The translations under genes were made by a program, and so were the position numbers. The notes below the pieces were generated by a model. That model made no database searches. It was not told where the DNA came from and saw nothing but the letters and a program-made list of their open reading frames with translations. 64,000 nt of DNA, taken from the NCBI GenBank assembly GCA_017430365.1, contig JAFRNC010000004.1, positions 1 to 64,000 on the forward strand, read 5' to 3'. The first letter of the stretch is position 1. The number at the start of each line of letters is the position of its first letter. Below, one piece after another: positions 1-9,326 of this stretch. This DNA is from Bacteroidales bacterium. Its GTDB lineage: Bacteria; Bacteroidota; Bacteroidia; Bacteroidales; UBA932.

Positions 1-120
1 ATCTCTGAAAGCCGGGGGTCAACTTCGTAATTATCATCATACTGACCCCCACAGACTCACTTCTATGAGGGGGTCAATATCATGAGAATAGGGGGTCAAG
101 ATGATAATTGTAGGGGGTCA
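1..120. mobile_element. IS21-like element end with repeated GGGGGTCA motifs
   Basis: The octamer GGGGGTCA occurs at 14-21, 69-76, 91-98 and 113-120, and inverted (TGACCCCC) at 43-50. The last three copies are spaced exactly 22 bp apart. IS21-family elements are known for multiple repeats at their ends and for terminal CA, and the final copy ends in CA at 119-120. The gene that follows starts only at a TTG two bases later, so the element seems to have inserted into it. The transposase genes would lie left of the window. The family assignment is inferred from the end structure only. Confidence 0.5.
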
Positions 121-122
121 GC

Positions 123-1505
123 TTGGATAATATTGCACAGTGTGAGGAATGCGGAGGTGCATACAGTAAATATGATGCAAACTTCTGCAAGATTTTTGCA
201 CCATTTGTTGTAGCATTGAGTGATCGGATGATTCCCGCAGATCATGGTAGGATAGATGGAAATACGCTTAAAGGAAGTATATTCAAGACGCCTAACGTAA
301 AGGAAGGTGATGAAGGCATAGAGGTTACAGCCAAGAATGGTGAGGTTATACCTGTACAACCATTCTATATGATAGAAGGAAATAAAATAGATGTTTATGC
401 AGGCAAGAAGCGCATCAAAGATTACCTCAAAGTGCTGACTAAAGAGTTGGCAGACAAGGGTGATAACATTGCCAATTATACAATAGAGCAGCATACCGAC
501 ATTCATAATCAAGGCTATCTAGCTTACTATTTTTCCAAAGGGAATGACAATTTCAACGAGGACTTTAAGAAGGGTATGGTCAAGATAGCCACAGAGTATG
601 CCCTTCATTGTGGCATAGGCCGTGAGTTACTTACGGAGGTTATTTCAATAGACGATAAAGGTAAGGCTACGATAGACGATGACAAGGCAAAACTGATACC
701 TTTTATTCCAACCACACTGTTCGACATCTTGTATGAAGACCATCGATATCTTTTTGAGGACGGTTATCCCTCACATATGCTTAAATTGTTTACATCGAAG
801 TACAATGATGGCAAAACGCGATTGTATTGCTACCTTGATTTGTTCAGCACATTTCAGTATTATGTGCTCTTGAACGATAACTACGAAGGTAAAGAGATGT
901 GCGAAACTTATGCACAACGTTTGATACCAAAGGGACACCGCCCCGATGTGAGCGATTATAGCCTCAAGGATTTGAGTGTCGTAATACAGGATTATAAGAT
1001 AGACAAGAGCGGATTGGAAGGCAAAAGCTATGAGGAGCAAGTAGCTTATGTACAAACATGTATAGATAAATATCCTCTACAAACCTATGATTTACATGCT
1101 GCATTAAAAGGCGCAGTTGAGCGGATCAATAAGATAGTTACGGCTTATTTTTTCAAGGTGTTGAAAACAATTGTTCCTGAATTATGGAAAGCCATATTAA
1201 TTCCTATGGGATTGGATGACATACCGGCGTCAGCCAATACAATTCTAACTACTAGTTGTAAAGATGCTCAAATCACCAACCTGCCAAAAGTTTATCAGGC
1301 ATTTTTAGAATCAATAAAGCCAGAGTACTATCGGAAGTATGGGTTTGAGATTATTGAAGATGAAATAACAATTTATTCTCACCCTGATGAGAGCATGAAA
1401 GTTTTACACAAGCACAAGGCAGCTGCAAAGGAATATATGAACGTAAAGTTCTCACATTTGAGCTGCTTGTGTTATGAGCCGTCAAAATTGAACCAAAATA
1501 ATTGA
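123..1505 (+). CDS. Unknown protein, first gene of Avs1-like operon, probably 5'-truncated
   Basis: I do not recognise a family in this 460-codon frame. It opens at a TTG right after an IS-like end, with a stop codon in frame at 111-113, so the natural N-terminus is probably lost. A CxxC pair (CEEC) lies near the start, and the rest reads as a soluble alpha/beta protein without signal peptide or membrane segments. The stop lies 8 nt before the ATG of the metallo-beta-lactamase-fold gene. Position alone suggests that it is the first accessory component of an Avs1-type system, whose first gene is also poorly characterised. Whether it is still translated, from the TTG or from an internal ATG, is unclear. 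Confidence 0.6.
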   Translation: MDNIAQCEECGGAYSKYDANFCKIFAPFVVALSDRMIPADHGRIDGNTLKGSIFKTPNVKEGDEGIEVTAKNGEVIPVQPFYMIEGNKIDVYAGKKRIKDYLKVLTKELADKGDNIANYTIEQHTDIHNQGYLAYYFSKGNDNFNEDFKKGMVKIATEYALHCGIGRELLTEVISIDDKGKATIDDDKAKLIPFIPTTLFDILYEDHRYLFEDGYPSHMLKLFTSKYNDGKTRLYCYLDLFSTFQYYVLLNDNYEGKEMCETYAQRLIPKGHRPDVSDYSLKDLSVVIQDYKIDKSGLEGKSYEEQVAYVQTCIDKYPLQTYDLHAALKGAVERINKIVTAYFFKVLKTIVPELWKAILIPMGLDDIPASANTILTTSCKDAQITNLPKVYQAFLESIKPEYYRKYGFEIIEDEITIYSHPDESMKVLHKHKAAAKEYMNVKFSHLSCLCYEPSKLNQNN

Positions 1506-1513
1506 AAGGATTT

Positions 1514-2656
1514 ATGAGAACTATCATTCTTCCGGCACTAAATGGAGATTGTATTCTGGTGGAATTCCAGCTGTCCCATTATATCCTTATTGATGGAGGA
1601 TATGTCGATACATACGAGAACTATCTTTTGCCTACTCTAAAAGAAATTGAATCGCGAGGAGGTAAACTTGATGTTGTGGTTGTAACCCATATAGACGGCG
1701 ACCATATCTCTGGCATCATCAGGTTGCTGGAAGAGATGCCAATCGGGATAGGAGATGTATGGTACAATGGTTACAGACATATTCAGTCAGTAGCTGTTAC
1801 CACGGAAGAAAAAGAAACGTTTGTTCATAGAAATATCTGCAAAGAGTGTCAAGCTGAGAAACCAAAACCCATTAGCGCAAAACAAGGGTGTACCTTATCA
1901 GCACTTATAGCAAAAAACGGGCTTTCTTGGAATACACCGGCGAAAGGTAATACCATTATGGCGCCATTATCATTTCCGTTAGGGAATGCTAATGCTATTA
2001 TTCACGTTCTTTCTCCCAACAATGAGGATATAAAAGCCCTTGAAAGTTTTTGGAAGAAAAGGCTGATTAAAGACGGATTGTTAAAAAAGGCTCACAGTGA
2101 AGAGTTCTGGGATGATGCTTATGAGTTTAGTCTTAGCAAAGATATGCCAGGATTCCATTTCCATGAGAAAAAGGTATCTAAGAATCACGATTTGCTTAAG
2201 TTGTGTAAGGAGACTTATGAACCAGATGGTTCTGCAAGCAACGGAAGTTCTATTTCATTTGTGATTGAGACAGAAGGAAAGAGAGTGTTGTTTTTGGGTG
2301 ATTCACATGCGGAAACGGTAATGACATCACTGAAGGCACTTTACGGTGAAGAAAATGCACCCTATCATTTTGATGCTGTGAAACTTTCGCATCACGGTAG
2401 CTATAACAACAATTCACCAGAGTTGTTTAGTTTGTTAGTTGCAGACAAATGGTTGGTGTCCACAAATGGTGATAAGTATAACCATCCTGATATGCCTACT
2501 CTGGCACATATTATTACGAAGGATAAAGGCAGAAAGATATACTTCAACTATGACTTACCAATCTGCGAGGAGCTAAGTGATGAATTATACCATAAAGATT
2601 TTAACTTTGAAATCATAACTCCTAAAGGAAAGAGCGGAATTCAAATCGAGATATGA
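1514..2656 (+). CDS. Metallo-beta-lactamase-fold hydrolase (ComEC/Rec2-like), Avs1-like operon
   Basis: This soluble protein of about 380 residues has the metal-binding signature THIDGDH near residue 60. Further matching motifs are FLGDSHAET, KLSHHGSYNN and NGDKYNHPD in the C-terminal half, the order seen in ComEC/Rec2-type MBL hydrolases. No membrane segments are present, unlike ComEC itself. The ATG at 1514 is preferred over the upstream TTG at 1502 because a GAAAGGA ribosome-binding sequence sits just before it. It is followed after 1 nt by the protease-NTPase gene. MBL proteins accompany protease-STAND proteins in AVAST type I systems, which suggests an accessory effector or processing role. 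The substrate is unknown. Confidence 0.85.
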   Translation: MRTIILPALNGDCILVEFQLSHYILIDGGYVDTYENYLLPTLKEIESRGGKLDVVVVTHIDGDHISGIIRLLEEMPIGIGDVWYNGYRHIQSVAVTTEEKETFVHRNICKECQAEKPKPISAKQGCTLSALIAKNGLSWNTPAKGNTIMAPLSFPLGNANAIIHVLSPNNEDIKALESFWKKRLIKDGLLKKAHSEEFWDDAYEFSLSKDMPGFHFHEKKVSKNHDLLKLCKETYEPDGSASNGSSISFVIETEGKRVLFLGDSHAETVMTSLKALYGEENAPYHFDAVKLSHHGSYNNNSPELFSLLVADKWLVSTNGDKYNHPDMPTLAHIITKDKGRKIYFNYDLPICEELSDELYHKDFNFEIITPKGKSGIQIEI

Positions 2657-2657
2657 T

Positions 2658-5600
2658 ATGTACGAGAAGCTGATAGTACAAATATTCTGTAACAAAGAAG
2701 TAGGAACCGCATTCTATGTAGCTCCAGACCTTTTATTAACAGCGTGGCATACTGTTGAATCTTTCAAAGAAGGTGGAAAAAATGTGTTGAAGGATGTTGA
2801 GGGTGATTTGGCCTTTGTGGTAGAAAAAGAATATGAAGATGCAGATGTCGCAGTGTTGAAGGTGCAGGGAAGAGCGTCAAAAGAGTATTTGCCACTGCTA
2901 TCCCACCATATAAGAATTGGAGAAAGTTGCATTACGTATGGATACCCTTACGCAGCCAAACAGAATGTGAGACTGGAGGGGGATATCAAACAAAGAGTCA
3001 TGGGTTCGACTGCAGATTTCAACCTTCAGACAGATGATACAAGAGACGGTTATGATTATAGCGGCATGTCGGGATCCCCTTTGCTTCTGGGGAATCAGGT
3101 AGTTGGTGTTGTGGTAGAGCAATCGGGTAGCAGCCTGAACATCGTAAGCGTACAGAAATTAAATGAAATTCAAGAAGAAGGATGCCTTCCAATAGAAATT
3201 GAGCAGGAAGTGACAACAATACCGGCGTCTATAGCACGGGACGTTGAAGCTTCACAACCGAATTTTGAGGTAATTCAAACCTTGGATGGACGACTTGCAG
3301 ACAGTGGTAGTAAATGGCTGTTGCTGTATGGCTCGCCAGGCTGCGGTAAAACGACACTGTCAGCTTATTTTGAGTCGAATGACGAGAATTTGGAAGTATT
3401 AGGCAGATTTTTCTTCAAGGTGCCTAATGATACTCGTAGTCGAGCAGAACGCTGTTCCCAAGGTTTTTTTGTTAACTGGCTGGAGACCGTTTGTGCAAAC
3501 CTTACCGGTGCGGAACTTGTGAACTCTTCATTCGAGGACAAGCGTAACAGAATAGCAGAATGGTTATCGATGATAAGCTGTGTGTTGCAAGGTAAAGGTA
3601 AAAGGGGCGTAATATTTATTGACGGACTGGATGAATTGTCAACAGAAAGTGGCAACCGTGTAGATGAAATACTATCGCTAATTCCTGACACGTTACCAGA
3701 TAATATCAGCATTGTGTTGTCTTGCATTACAAAAGAAATACTGCCTGCCAGTGTGATTGGAAGGATTGCTGCGGACGACTATATTGAAGTTACGCCATTG
3801 AATATGGCTGCTTGCGAATCGTTCATACAAGAAAACAGCGGCGAGTGGTCTAAACCTTACTCATTTATACAAGCTGTTGCTGTTAAGACAGAGGGGCATC
3901 CCTTGTATATGAATTATCTGTGTCGCTATATTTCTGAAACCTTCAATGAGACTACCAAAGAATGCGAACTGAATGACTGGCTGATTAGTTTGCCTACTAT
4001 TAGTGGAGATATCCGCTCTTATTATGAAGCCGTCTGGAAGAAAGCGGATCCTAAAGGTGTCGTATTCGAAGTACTGGCTTTGTTGTCTCAAACAAGAGGA
4101 CCTGTCGAAGAGGAGCATTTGATAGGTATGATGAAAAGCCCCAATCCTTTTGAATTCAAATCGGTTACCAAGGAATTCTGTCATTTGTTAAAAGAGAAAG
4201 ACTCCGACGTATATGAAATATATCATAGCTCGTTCCGGCTTTTCATCACGGAGAATCTTTCAACTATTATTAATTATACCAATGACCAGATAGCGGCCTA
4301 TTGTGGTGCTCATAAAGAACAAATTTATTCTATAGAGAATCACCTGCATCACGTAGTTAATGGAAGTGATGTGAGAAAAGGTCTAGCTATGTGTAATCAG
4401 AGTTGGGCGGACCAATGTGCCATAAACGATGTGTCACCAGACCTGGTAATGCATGATATCAAAGAATGCCTGTCGCTGGCTGTGGATAACAATCTTCCAA
4501 TTGAAGTCGTAAGGTTGATGCTGCTAGCGCAACGTATAGAAACGCGCTGTGACTCAATCATGGTGGATAATGCAAAAGAGGTGGCGGATATAAAGATACT
4601 TATGGGGAAACCGGCAGTTGCATTGAAATATCTGGTAAGAGACAACAGCCTCTTAATCAGTATCGATGCGGCCATGCCCTATTTGCGTTGTTTGTTTGAA
4701 TTGGGGTATGAGGAAGAGGCATATACTTTATCATGTGCCATAGATGCAGCGATTAGAAAGCAAATTAATGAAAATGTTGGGAAGAAATCCAGCCCATATA
4801 TATTTGTCCAAAAAGGCCAATTGATTGTGGAAGGTATTTTGTCGGGATATGAAGAATACGCCCATTTACCTCGCTACTTCAGTTTTCTCGATCGTCTGAT
4901 AGATGGAAAAGACGAAGCGACCAAGAAAATGAAATCGATGATGCGTGATATGATTCTGGCCTACCAGATATCCTGTGAATTGCGTGCTGGTAAGAAGATT
5001 AATATTGAGAATCATCTGAAGAACTATGGGGTTGATTGGAACGAGGAGTTTTTGATGCTTTTCATCAAAGTCCTTGCTTTATATGATAATACGGATACAG
5101 GTTTAAATGCTATTGGTCACAACGATGCTTTCAATGACTGTTTGAAACAGATAGAGAGAGCTTTTCTTAACCATACTTTTACGTTTAGCAAGGATGATTT
5201 GATGGTGTTGCCGAGTGGACTGATCGATAAAAACATACGTCCAGATATTGTTCAAAAGATACTGAAGGATTACGGGCCCGCTCCTGGACCTTTTATATTT
5301 AGGAAGGATAATGGCGTAGATATTGATGCCGATGCATTGAACCATTTCTATCAAGAAACTCTTTATTTGGCATATCTTGATGAAGATTTGCTTTGCCCGG
5401 CTTTGAATAGAAATTATTATGGTGACATCCTTTGGGAGAAATATATTGAAGCCATAGTGAACCGGATTGGTTACCTTGGCGGGGTTCTCTATAGGAAGAG
5501 ATCTGCATGTGAGGATTATCAAGGAATTTATGCAGCTGTCAAGGAGGTCATAGACTACATGGACTTCTCATTTGAACAGCGAGTAAGATGGAAGCGAAGT

Positions 5601-7613
5601 TATTTGTTGCCTGAAGAGTTGATTCCTTTTATATATGACAAACTGGCTGAGATATACAAAGAGTTCTTTGTGGACAAACTCGCCGATTTTGTAACTCATT
5701 TACAAAATAGAATGCCTGACCAATTATCCCTATATCGGGAAGGTTATTGCGCAGTATTAATCAGACTGACCTGTATTTTTGCTCTAAGCGAGCAAATGCG
5801 TGACGTAGCTGTGTATTTAGCAGACGAGGCCGTAAACTATATTCAATATGCAGTACAGAACCGTGGCGAGCGATGTGGATATTTATTGCAATTATGTCGT
5901 GAATATGCCTTAATGGGAAAGAAAGATAAGGCGGCGGCCGTTTATCATGAAGCAATGTGTAGCTCTATGGGACCGGAGTGGTATAAAGAAGCACAATTAG
6001 AGTTCATCAATAGCTTCAAGGGATGGAATGTGAAGTTTGATAGAGATCAGATTGCCCATTTGGCCGCTATATTTGAGGAAGCATCTGGAGAGATGACTTT
6101 TCAGAGATATATAAGACAACAGAAGAACTCTTTTGTCGCAACGATAGCAAAAATATCTTCGATGAAAGACGCCATAGCCTATTATAAATTTGAAACTCTG
6201 CCAGCGGCTGACATTATTGTTAGAAATGCAGAGGAGTGGAGGGTTGATATGCCAACAAAAGGAAATGGCTATGATCTTGGTGCCAACCACTTGATAGAGG
6301 CCAGCGCATTGTGTCAACTATTGGAAGAGTGCACGGACGTATCTCCATATATCAGATATGCAATCAGTGAGTTATTCTGGGAAAACTGGGACAAGATGCA
6401 TAATGACCGCCAGTATGCAGATCTACATGCAGATATTCTCGCTAGAATAGGGGAGGGAAAGGCCGTGGCTGATATAGTGCCCAAAATGGCTGAATACTTT
6501 CTACACGAGTATAATCACGATAGTAAAGGGAACTATTTGACGGATCTTGAGCATACAAATGTACCGACTAAAATGCTTGATGCATTGGAGGGGGAGTTGA
6601 AGATGCATGGATATGGATGGAAAAGAGTAGCTGGGAAGAAAAAGGTCGAATCCGTAGAAGAAGACCGTCATGAAAACCTTTTCACTCTCCCTTCAAGTCA
6701 GGCGATTCTTGAAAGATGCAGGAAAGATATTATTTCACCCTTAGGTAGCTACTGGTATTCACTGAGCGAATTCATAGGTCCTCTTATTAGTAAAACAGAC
6801 TTTAGTTTTGATGAATTGTTTGACGTCATAACGGGGCATTATGACATCAATGTTAAGCCTTCTGCTGAACAATTTGAGAAGTTTAATTGGTTTGAAGGGA
6901 AACGGGAGGAGTATGATAAGGAAGAACAAATGATTCATTTGTTGATATGGTTCTTGTTACACCCCGATAAGAAGATTTCATTCAGAGCTTTGAAATCCAT
7001 CATTTGGTTGGTTAGGTTCGATGAAAGAGTAATAGATTGCCTAATTGATGAGGTCGTGAGCCCCTCAGAAATGGGTCTGGCGACTCAAGCTTCTGCTATA
7101 CTACTTGAAATGGCAAATGATAATCCTGATAGGTTATTAGCCCATACGAAGATGAAAGATAATGAGACGCGACTACTACAAGTCCACCTTTTTTCTGTTT
7201 CCAGAAATCTGTTTGAAATGGCTAAGGTATTTGATGAAAAATGTGGCTATACAGACTTGATAAATTCATTGAAGTCCGTAATTCCCGAATCATTACCGGA
7301 TAGGGGAGATGTTTGGATAGACTTTGAAGATAAAATTTTTGTAGAACATAAGATTGATAGGCTCAATAATCTGAATGTTACTGGTAGAGACTTTGCGACG
7401 CAGTATCTTGATGAAGTTCATGAGATGGCAAAGAATGGGGTTATTAGCATGCTTATAAGTTCTGGAAAATACGTCCAAAGGAGTTTTTATTTAAGTTTTC
7501 CACCTAAGGGAAGATATAGTAGGATAATGGAAAACATATTTGATAGGATATTGTATGGTAAAGTTGATGCTGTGAGGGCAGGACACGTGTATTGCGCAAT
7601 CAATGACTGTTAG
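2658..7613 (+). CDS. Trypsin-like protease fused to STAND/NACHT NTPase, Avs1-like
   Basis: This 1651-residue protein begins with a chymotrypsin-fold protease domain (about 1-180) whose triad reads His31 (TAWHTV), Asp63 (DADVAVL) and Ser140 (GMSGSP). A P-loop NTPase follows, with Walker A GSPGCGKT near residue 225 and Walker B VIFIDGLDEL near 320. About 1100 residues of helical, repeat-like sequence then follow, as expected for the sensor of a STAND protein. The order protease, NTPase, long sensor together with an MBL neighbour matches AVAST type I. In characterised Avs proteins the C-terminal part binds a phage protein such as terminase and triggers the N-terminal effector. The ligand here is unknown. 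No transmembrane helix is evident. Confidence 0.85.
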   Translation: MYEKLIVQIFCNKEVGTAFYVAPDLLLTAWHTVESFKEGGKNVLKDVEGDLAFVVEKEYEDADVAVLKVQGRASKEYLPLLSHHIRIGESCITYGYPYAAKQNVRLEGDIKQRVMGSTADFNLQTDDTRDGYDYSGMSGSPLLLGNQVVGVVVEQSGSSLNIVSVQKLNEIQEEGCLPIEIEQEVTTIPASIARDVEASQPNFEVIQTLDGRLADSGSKWLLLYGSPGCGKTTLSAYFESNDENLEVLGRFFFKVPNDTRSRAERCSQGFFVNWLETVCANLTGAELVNSSFEDKRNRIAEWLSMISCVLQGKGKRGVIFIDGLDELSTESGNRVDEILSLIPDTLPDNISIVLSCITKEILPASVIGRIAADDYIEVTPLNMAACESFIQENSGEWSKPYSFIQAVAVKTEGHPLYMNYLCRYISETFNETTKECELNDWLISLPTISGDIRSYYEAVWKKADPKGVVFEVLALLSQTRGPVEEEHLIGMMKSPNPFEFKSVTKEFCHLLKEKDSDVYEIYHSSFRLFITENLSTIINYTNDQIAAYCGAHKEQIYSIENHLHHVVNGSDVRKGLAMCNQSWADQCAINDVSPDLVMHDIKECLSLAVDNNLPIEVVRLMLLAQRIETRCDSIMVDNAKEVADIKILMGKPAVALKYLVRDNSLLISIDAAMPYLRCLFELGYEEEAYTLSCAIDAAIRKQINENVGKKSSPYIFVQKGQLIVEGILSGYEEYAHLPRYFSFLDRLIDGKDEATKKMKSMMRDMILAYQISCELRAGKKINIENHLKNYGVDWNEEFLMLFIKVLALYDNTDTGLNAIGHNDAFNDCLKQIERAFLNHTFTFSKDDLMVLPSGLIDKNIRPDIVQKILKDYGPAPGPFIFRKDNGVDIDADALNHFYQETLYLAYLDEDLLCPALNRNYYGDILWEKYIEAIVNRIGYLGGVLYRKRSACEDYQGIYAAVKEVIDYMDFSFEQRVRWKRSYLLPEELIPFIYDKLAEIYKEFFVDKLADFVTHLQNRMPDQLSLYREGYCAVLIRLTCIFALSEQMRDVAVYLADEAVNYIQYAVQNRGERCGYLLQLCREYALMGKKDKAAAVYHEAMCSSMGPEWYKEAQLEFINSFKGWNVKFDRDQIAHLAAIFEEASGEMTFQRYIRQQKNSFVATIAKISSMKDAIAYYKFETLPAADIIVRNAEEWRVDMPTKGNGYDLGANHLIEASALCQLLEECTDVSPYIRYAISELFWENWDKMHNDRQYADLHADILARIGEGKAVADIVPKMAEYFLHEYNHDSKGNYLTDLEHTNVPTKMLDALEGELKMHGYGWKRVAGKKKVESVEEDRHENLFTLPSSQAILERCRKDIISPLGSYWYSLSEFIGPLISKTDFSFDELFDVITGHYDINVKPSAEQFEKFNWFEGKREEYDKEEQMIHLLIWFLLHPDKKISFRALKSIIWLVRFDERVIDCLIDEVVSPSEMGLATQASAILLEMANDNPDRLLAHTKMKDNETRLLQVHLFSVSRNLFEMAKVFDEKCGYTDLINSLKSVIPESLPDRGDVWIDFEDKIFVEHKIDRLNNLNVTGRDFATQYLDEVHEMAKNGVISMLISSGKYVQRSFYLSFPPKGRYSRIMENIFDRILYGKVDAVRAGHVYCAINDC

Positions 7614-7872
7614 TATGCCTAAAGATTTACATTCGTCATATCCAGAAAGAAGGTATTTTGAAAGAGGTGCCAATCTTTTGAAAGAGTGTTTGGAAAATGA
7701 TCGTATTCGTTTTTCGGCAAGCGTGAGAAGCCAAACTGCTGGTTCTATTCTGCGTGTGAGAGTGTTGCCTAACGGAAGACTGAATCTTGACACGGTGGAT
7801 GAACTAGTAAGATCAAGTTTCCATATGTTGGCATCAAACGTATTCAATCAAATGCATGAAAGAGAAGAGTAA
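7603..7872 (+). CDS. Small unknown protein A, paralogue of the next gene
   Basis: This protein of 85-89 residues overlaps the end of the protease-NTPase gene by 11 nt (ATG at 7603); a second in-frame ATG at 7615 would give a start just after that stop. Its C-terminal half aligns with the following small protein: both carry a LPNxR segment, then a D(E)LR-like helix and a hydrophobic ML/MM pair. Translational coupling suggests a role in the same system, for instance as an adaptor, effector or self-protection factor. I recognise no family. Confidence 0.65.
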   Translation: MTVSMPKDLHSSYPERRYFERGANLLKECLENDRIRFSASVRSQTAGSILRVRVLPNGRLNLDTVDELVRSSFHMLASNVFNQMHEREE

Positions 7873-8143
7873 ATATGGGATGCCGCCACCTGATTCAAGA
7901 GCGGCCTTTGAGCATAATGTGTTTTTACTGGTTGACGAGTTAGAGCAGAATGCTGGAGATGAGGCCTTCTTGGCAAACCGTGCATGGGCTTTGGGTGACT
8001 CTGTGGAACATGCACGATATCTTCCCAACCGAAGAATAGAAATAGCCAATATAGACGAAAGATTGCGCAATTTAGCTAACATGATGGACTGGATGAAGTA
8101 TTTACCTCTGATGCAATTTGAAAAGGATCACAATAATGACTGA
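7856..8143 (+). CDS. Small unknown protein B, paralogue of the previous gene
   Basis: This 95-residue protein overlaps the upstream small gene by 17 nt and the downstream gene by 8 nt. It shares with its neighbour the central LPN-R-R/I-x-I/L segment and the following helix, so the pair probably arose by duplication or forms a heteromer. It is acidic, with no membrane segment and no known motif. The tight overlaps mark it as part of the defence operon, not a stray frame. Confidence 0.65.
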   Translation: MKEKSKYGMPPPDSRAAFEHNVFLLVDELEQNAGDEAFLANRAWALGDSVEHARYLPNRRIEIANIDERLRNLANMMDWMKYLPLMQFEKDHNND

Positions 8144-8909
8144 GATTAGAGATTTTTTTGCTGAAGAGAATGCCTTGCTGAAGAAGATTCAAAAGTACGG
8201 GAAAGAACAGTCCCAAGGTGACCTGGAAAGGGTAGTAAGGGTTAAGCTACTCTTGTTATTCCGTATTTACTCGAATCTGTATTCGTCTCTACTATTAACT
8301 GTGCAAGTCCTGAAAACTGGAAAGATTTCATTTTTTCAGTTACCGATAGGATTGTTGTTGCGTTGTTGTTTTACCGACTGTTTGTTCGCTCTATACATTC
8401 AGCGTGCAGGCAAGGAACGAGTTTACGAGGAGTTGGATTTGAGAACAATAGAGTATGCTAATTCGATGTTGGATCGCAAAGAAGTATATAGAGATCAGGT
8501 GAAAAGTACAGGAAAGATCCTTGATGATGATTATATAGATCATTTGTGGGAGTTGACGATGGAAGACAACTTTTTGGGGCCACTGACACTTGACGATAAT
8601 CTGGAAGAGTTGACGGTTACGAAACGATCGAAGGGGCAACTGAAGGAAGAAGGTTTTTCGAGAGTAAAGAGTGTTATGACCAAAGATGTTGCAGACTTCT
8701 TGACAAGTATTCCTGAACTAGAAAAGAAGGCTACAAGATTATATCACTATTACAAGTATTTTTCGCAATATGAGCACTTCTCGGAAAACGGACAAGGGGA
8801 TGTGCTCGCGTCGTCGAAAAAGGAAGGTAATGATAATATCCATTTTCCTTCTGCCATCAGAGCATTGAGTGCTGGGGTAGAGATTGTGATGAATAATTAT
8901 GGCGAATGA
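8136..8909 (+). CDS. Unknown 257-residue protein ending the Avs1-like operon
   Basis: The ATG at 8136 follows an AAAAGGA sequence and overlaps the previous stop by 8 nt; a TTG at 8118 in the same frame is less likely. The protein is mostly helical. A hydrophobic stretch is seen near residues 35-80 (LLLFRIYSNLYSSLLL, then FFQLPIGLLLRCC) and a YHYYKYFSQYEHFSE segment near the C-terminus. That pattern is reminiscent of DUF5677-like proteins, which often sit in defence loci, but this is a weak resemblance. It is the last gene before the island boundary sequences, and a hairpin with a T-run follows. Confidence 0.6.
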   Translation: MTEIRDFFAEENALLKKIQKYGKEQSQGDLERVVRVKLLLLFRIYSNLYSSLLLTVQVLKTGKISFFQLPIGLLLRCCFTDCLFALYIQRAGKERVYEELDLRTIEYANSMLDRKEVYRDQVKSTGKILDDDYIDHLWELTMEDNFLGPLTLDDNLEELTVTKRSKGQLKEEGFSRVKSVMTKDVADFLTSIPELEKKATRLYHYYKYFSQYEHFSENGQGDVLASSKKEGNDNIHFPSAIRALSAGVEIVMNNYGE

Positions 8910-8964
8910 CTAATGAAAAGCGGTGTAAAGGATGAAAAATGAGGGAAACGATACATAAGCAATT

Positions 8965-8993
8965 GAAGAGAAAGCGTTGAATCTCTTCTTTTT
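8965..8993 (+). terminator. Possible terminator after the Avs1-like operon
   Basis: GAAGAGA (8965-8971) pairs with TCTCTTC (8982-8988) around a 10-nt loop and is followed by TTTTT. The stem is short and AG-rich, so termination may be weak. It lies about 55 bp after the last stop codon of the operon. Confidence 0.4.
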
Positions 8994-9019
8994 GTCCCTC
9001 GAAGAGAATGTGTTACTTC

Positions 9020-9041
9020 GGGGGACAAATGGGGGACAAAA
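9020..9041 (+). repeat. Tandem GGGGGACAAAT repeat, island-end signature
   Basis: Two adjacent 11-bp units (9020-9030 and 9031-9041, the second ending in A) lie 130 bp left of an mnmE-end copy at 9171. The same layout, a tandem nGGnnCAAA repeat about 150 bp left of the mnmE end, occurs at 22815-22834. It may be an arm-type binding site of a related integrase and would mark the right end of the Avs1-carrying element. The gap 8910-9362 contains no convincing gene. Confidence 0.45.
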
Positions 9042-9170
9042 TGGGTGATAATCTGCAAATATCAAAGTTAAAAATCAAAAATCTGCAAAAATGAACGGAA
9101 TCTATGTAGATTGATTTATAGAGATTTACAGGCTTATATTTGCAGATAGTATGCTTTTCTTTGCAAAAAA

Positions 9171-9208
9171 TCACTTTCCCACGCAGAATCTACTTTCCGA
9201 TGCAGAAT
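9171..9208 (-). other. Two tandem copies of the mnmE 3' end (attachment sites)
   Basis: TCACTTTCCCACGCAGAAT (9171-9189) and CTACTTTCCGATGCAGAAT (9190-9208) are adjacent 19-bp units, identical at 15 of 19 positions. On the minus strand they read FCVGK-stop and FCIGK-stop. The true mnmE end at 22985-23002 also reads FCIGK-stop and matches the second unit at 15 of 18 bases, including an 11-bp core. This is what tandem integrations at the mnmE 3' end would leave. The distance from 9190 to 22985 is 13,795 bp. Confidence 0.75.
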
Positions 9209-9216
9209 GTTAATTT

Positions 9217-9318
9217 CATTGACAATCAACGAGTTGCGTATTGCGTGGTTCAAATGTGGTTCAAGTTTTTCGGTAATAACTTCCACGTAGCCGGTACTAA
9301 AACGGAGTTGAATCTACT
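9217..9318 (+). repeat. Left-end sequence of the integrase element
   Basis: CATTGACAATCAACGAGTT (9217-9235) resembles 22958-22976 at 16 of 19 bases. GTGGTTCAAATGTGGTTCAA (9245-9264) is identical to 22815-22834. The stretch 9244-9318 matches 11746-11820 without gaps at roughly 80 percent by eye, including the exact block TTCCACGTAGCCGG. These are most simply recombinase-binding regions at an element end. Confidence 0.6.
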
Positions 9319-9326
9319 TGGCCGAT

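Noticed and set aside
14..120. Regular 22-bp repeats considered as a CRISPR array
   Set aside because: The repeat is only 8 bp, the spacing is too short for spacers, one copy is inverted and no cas gene is near; an IS end fits better.
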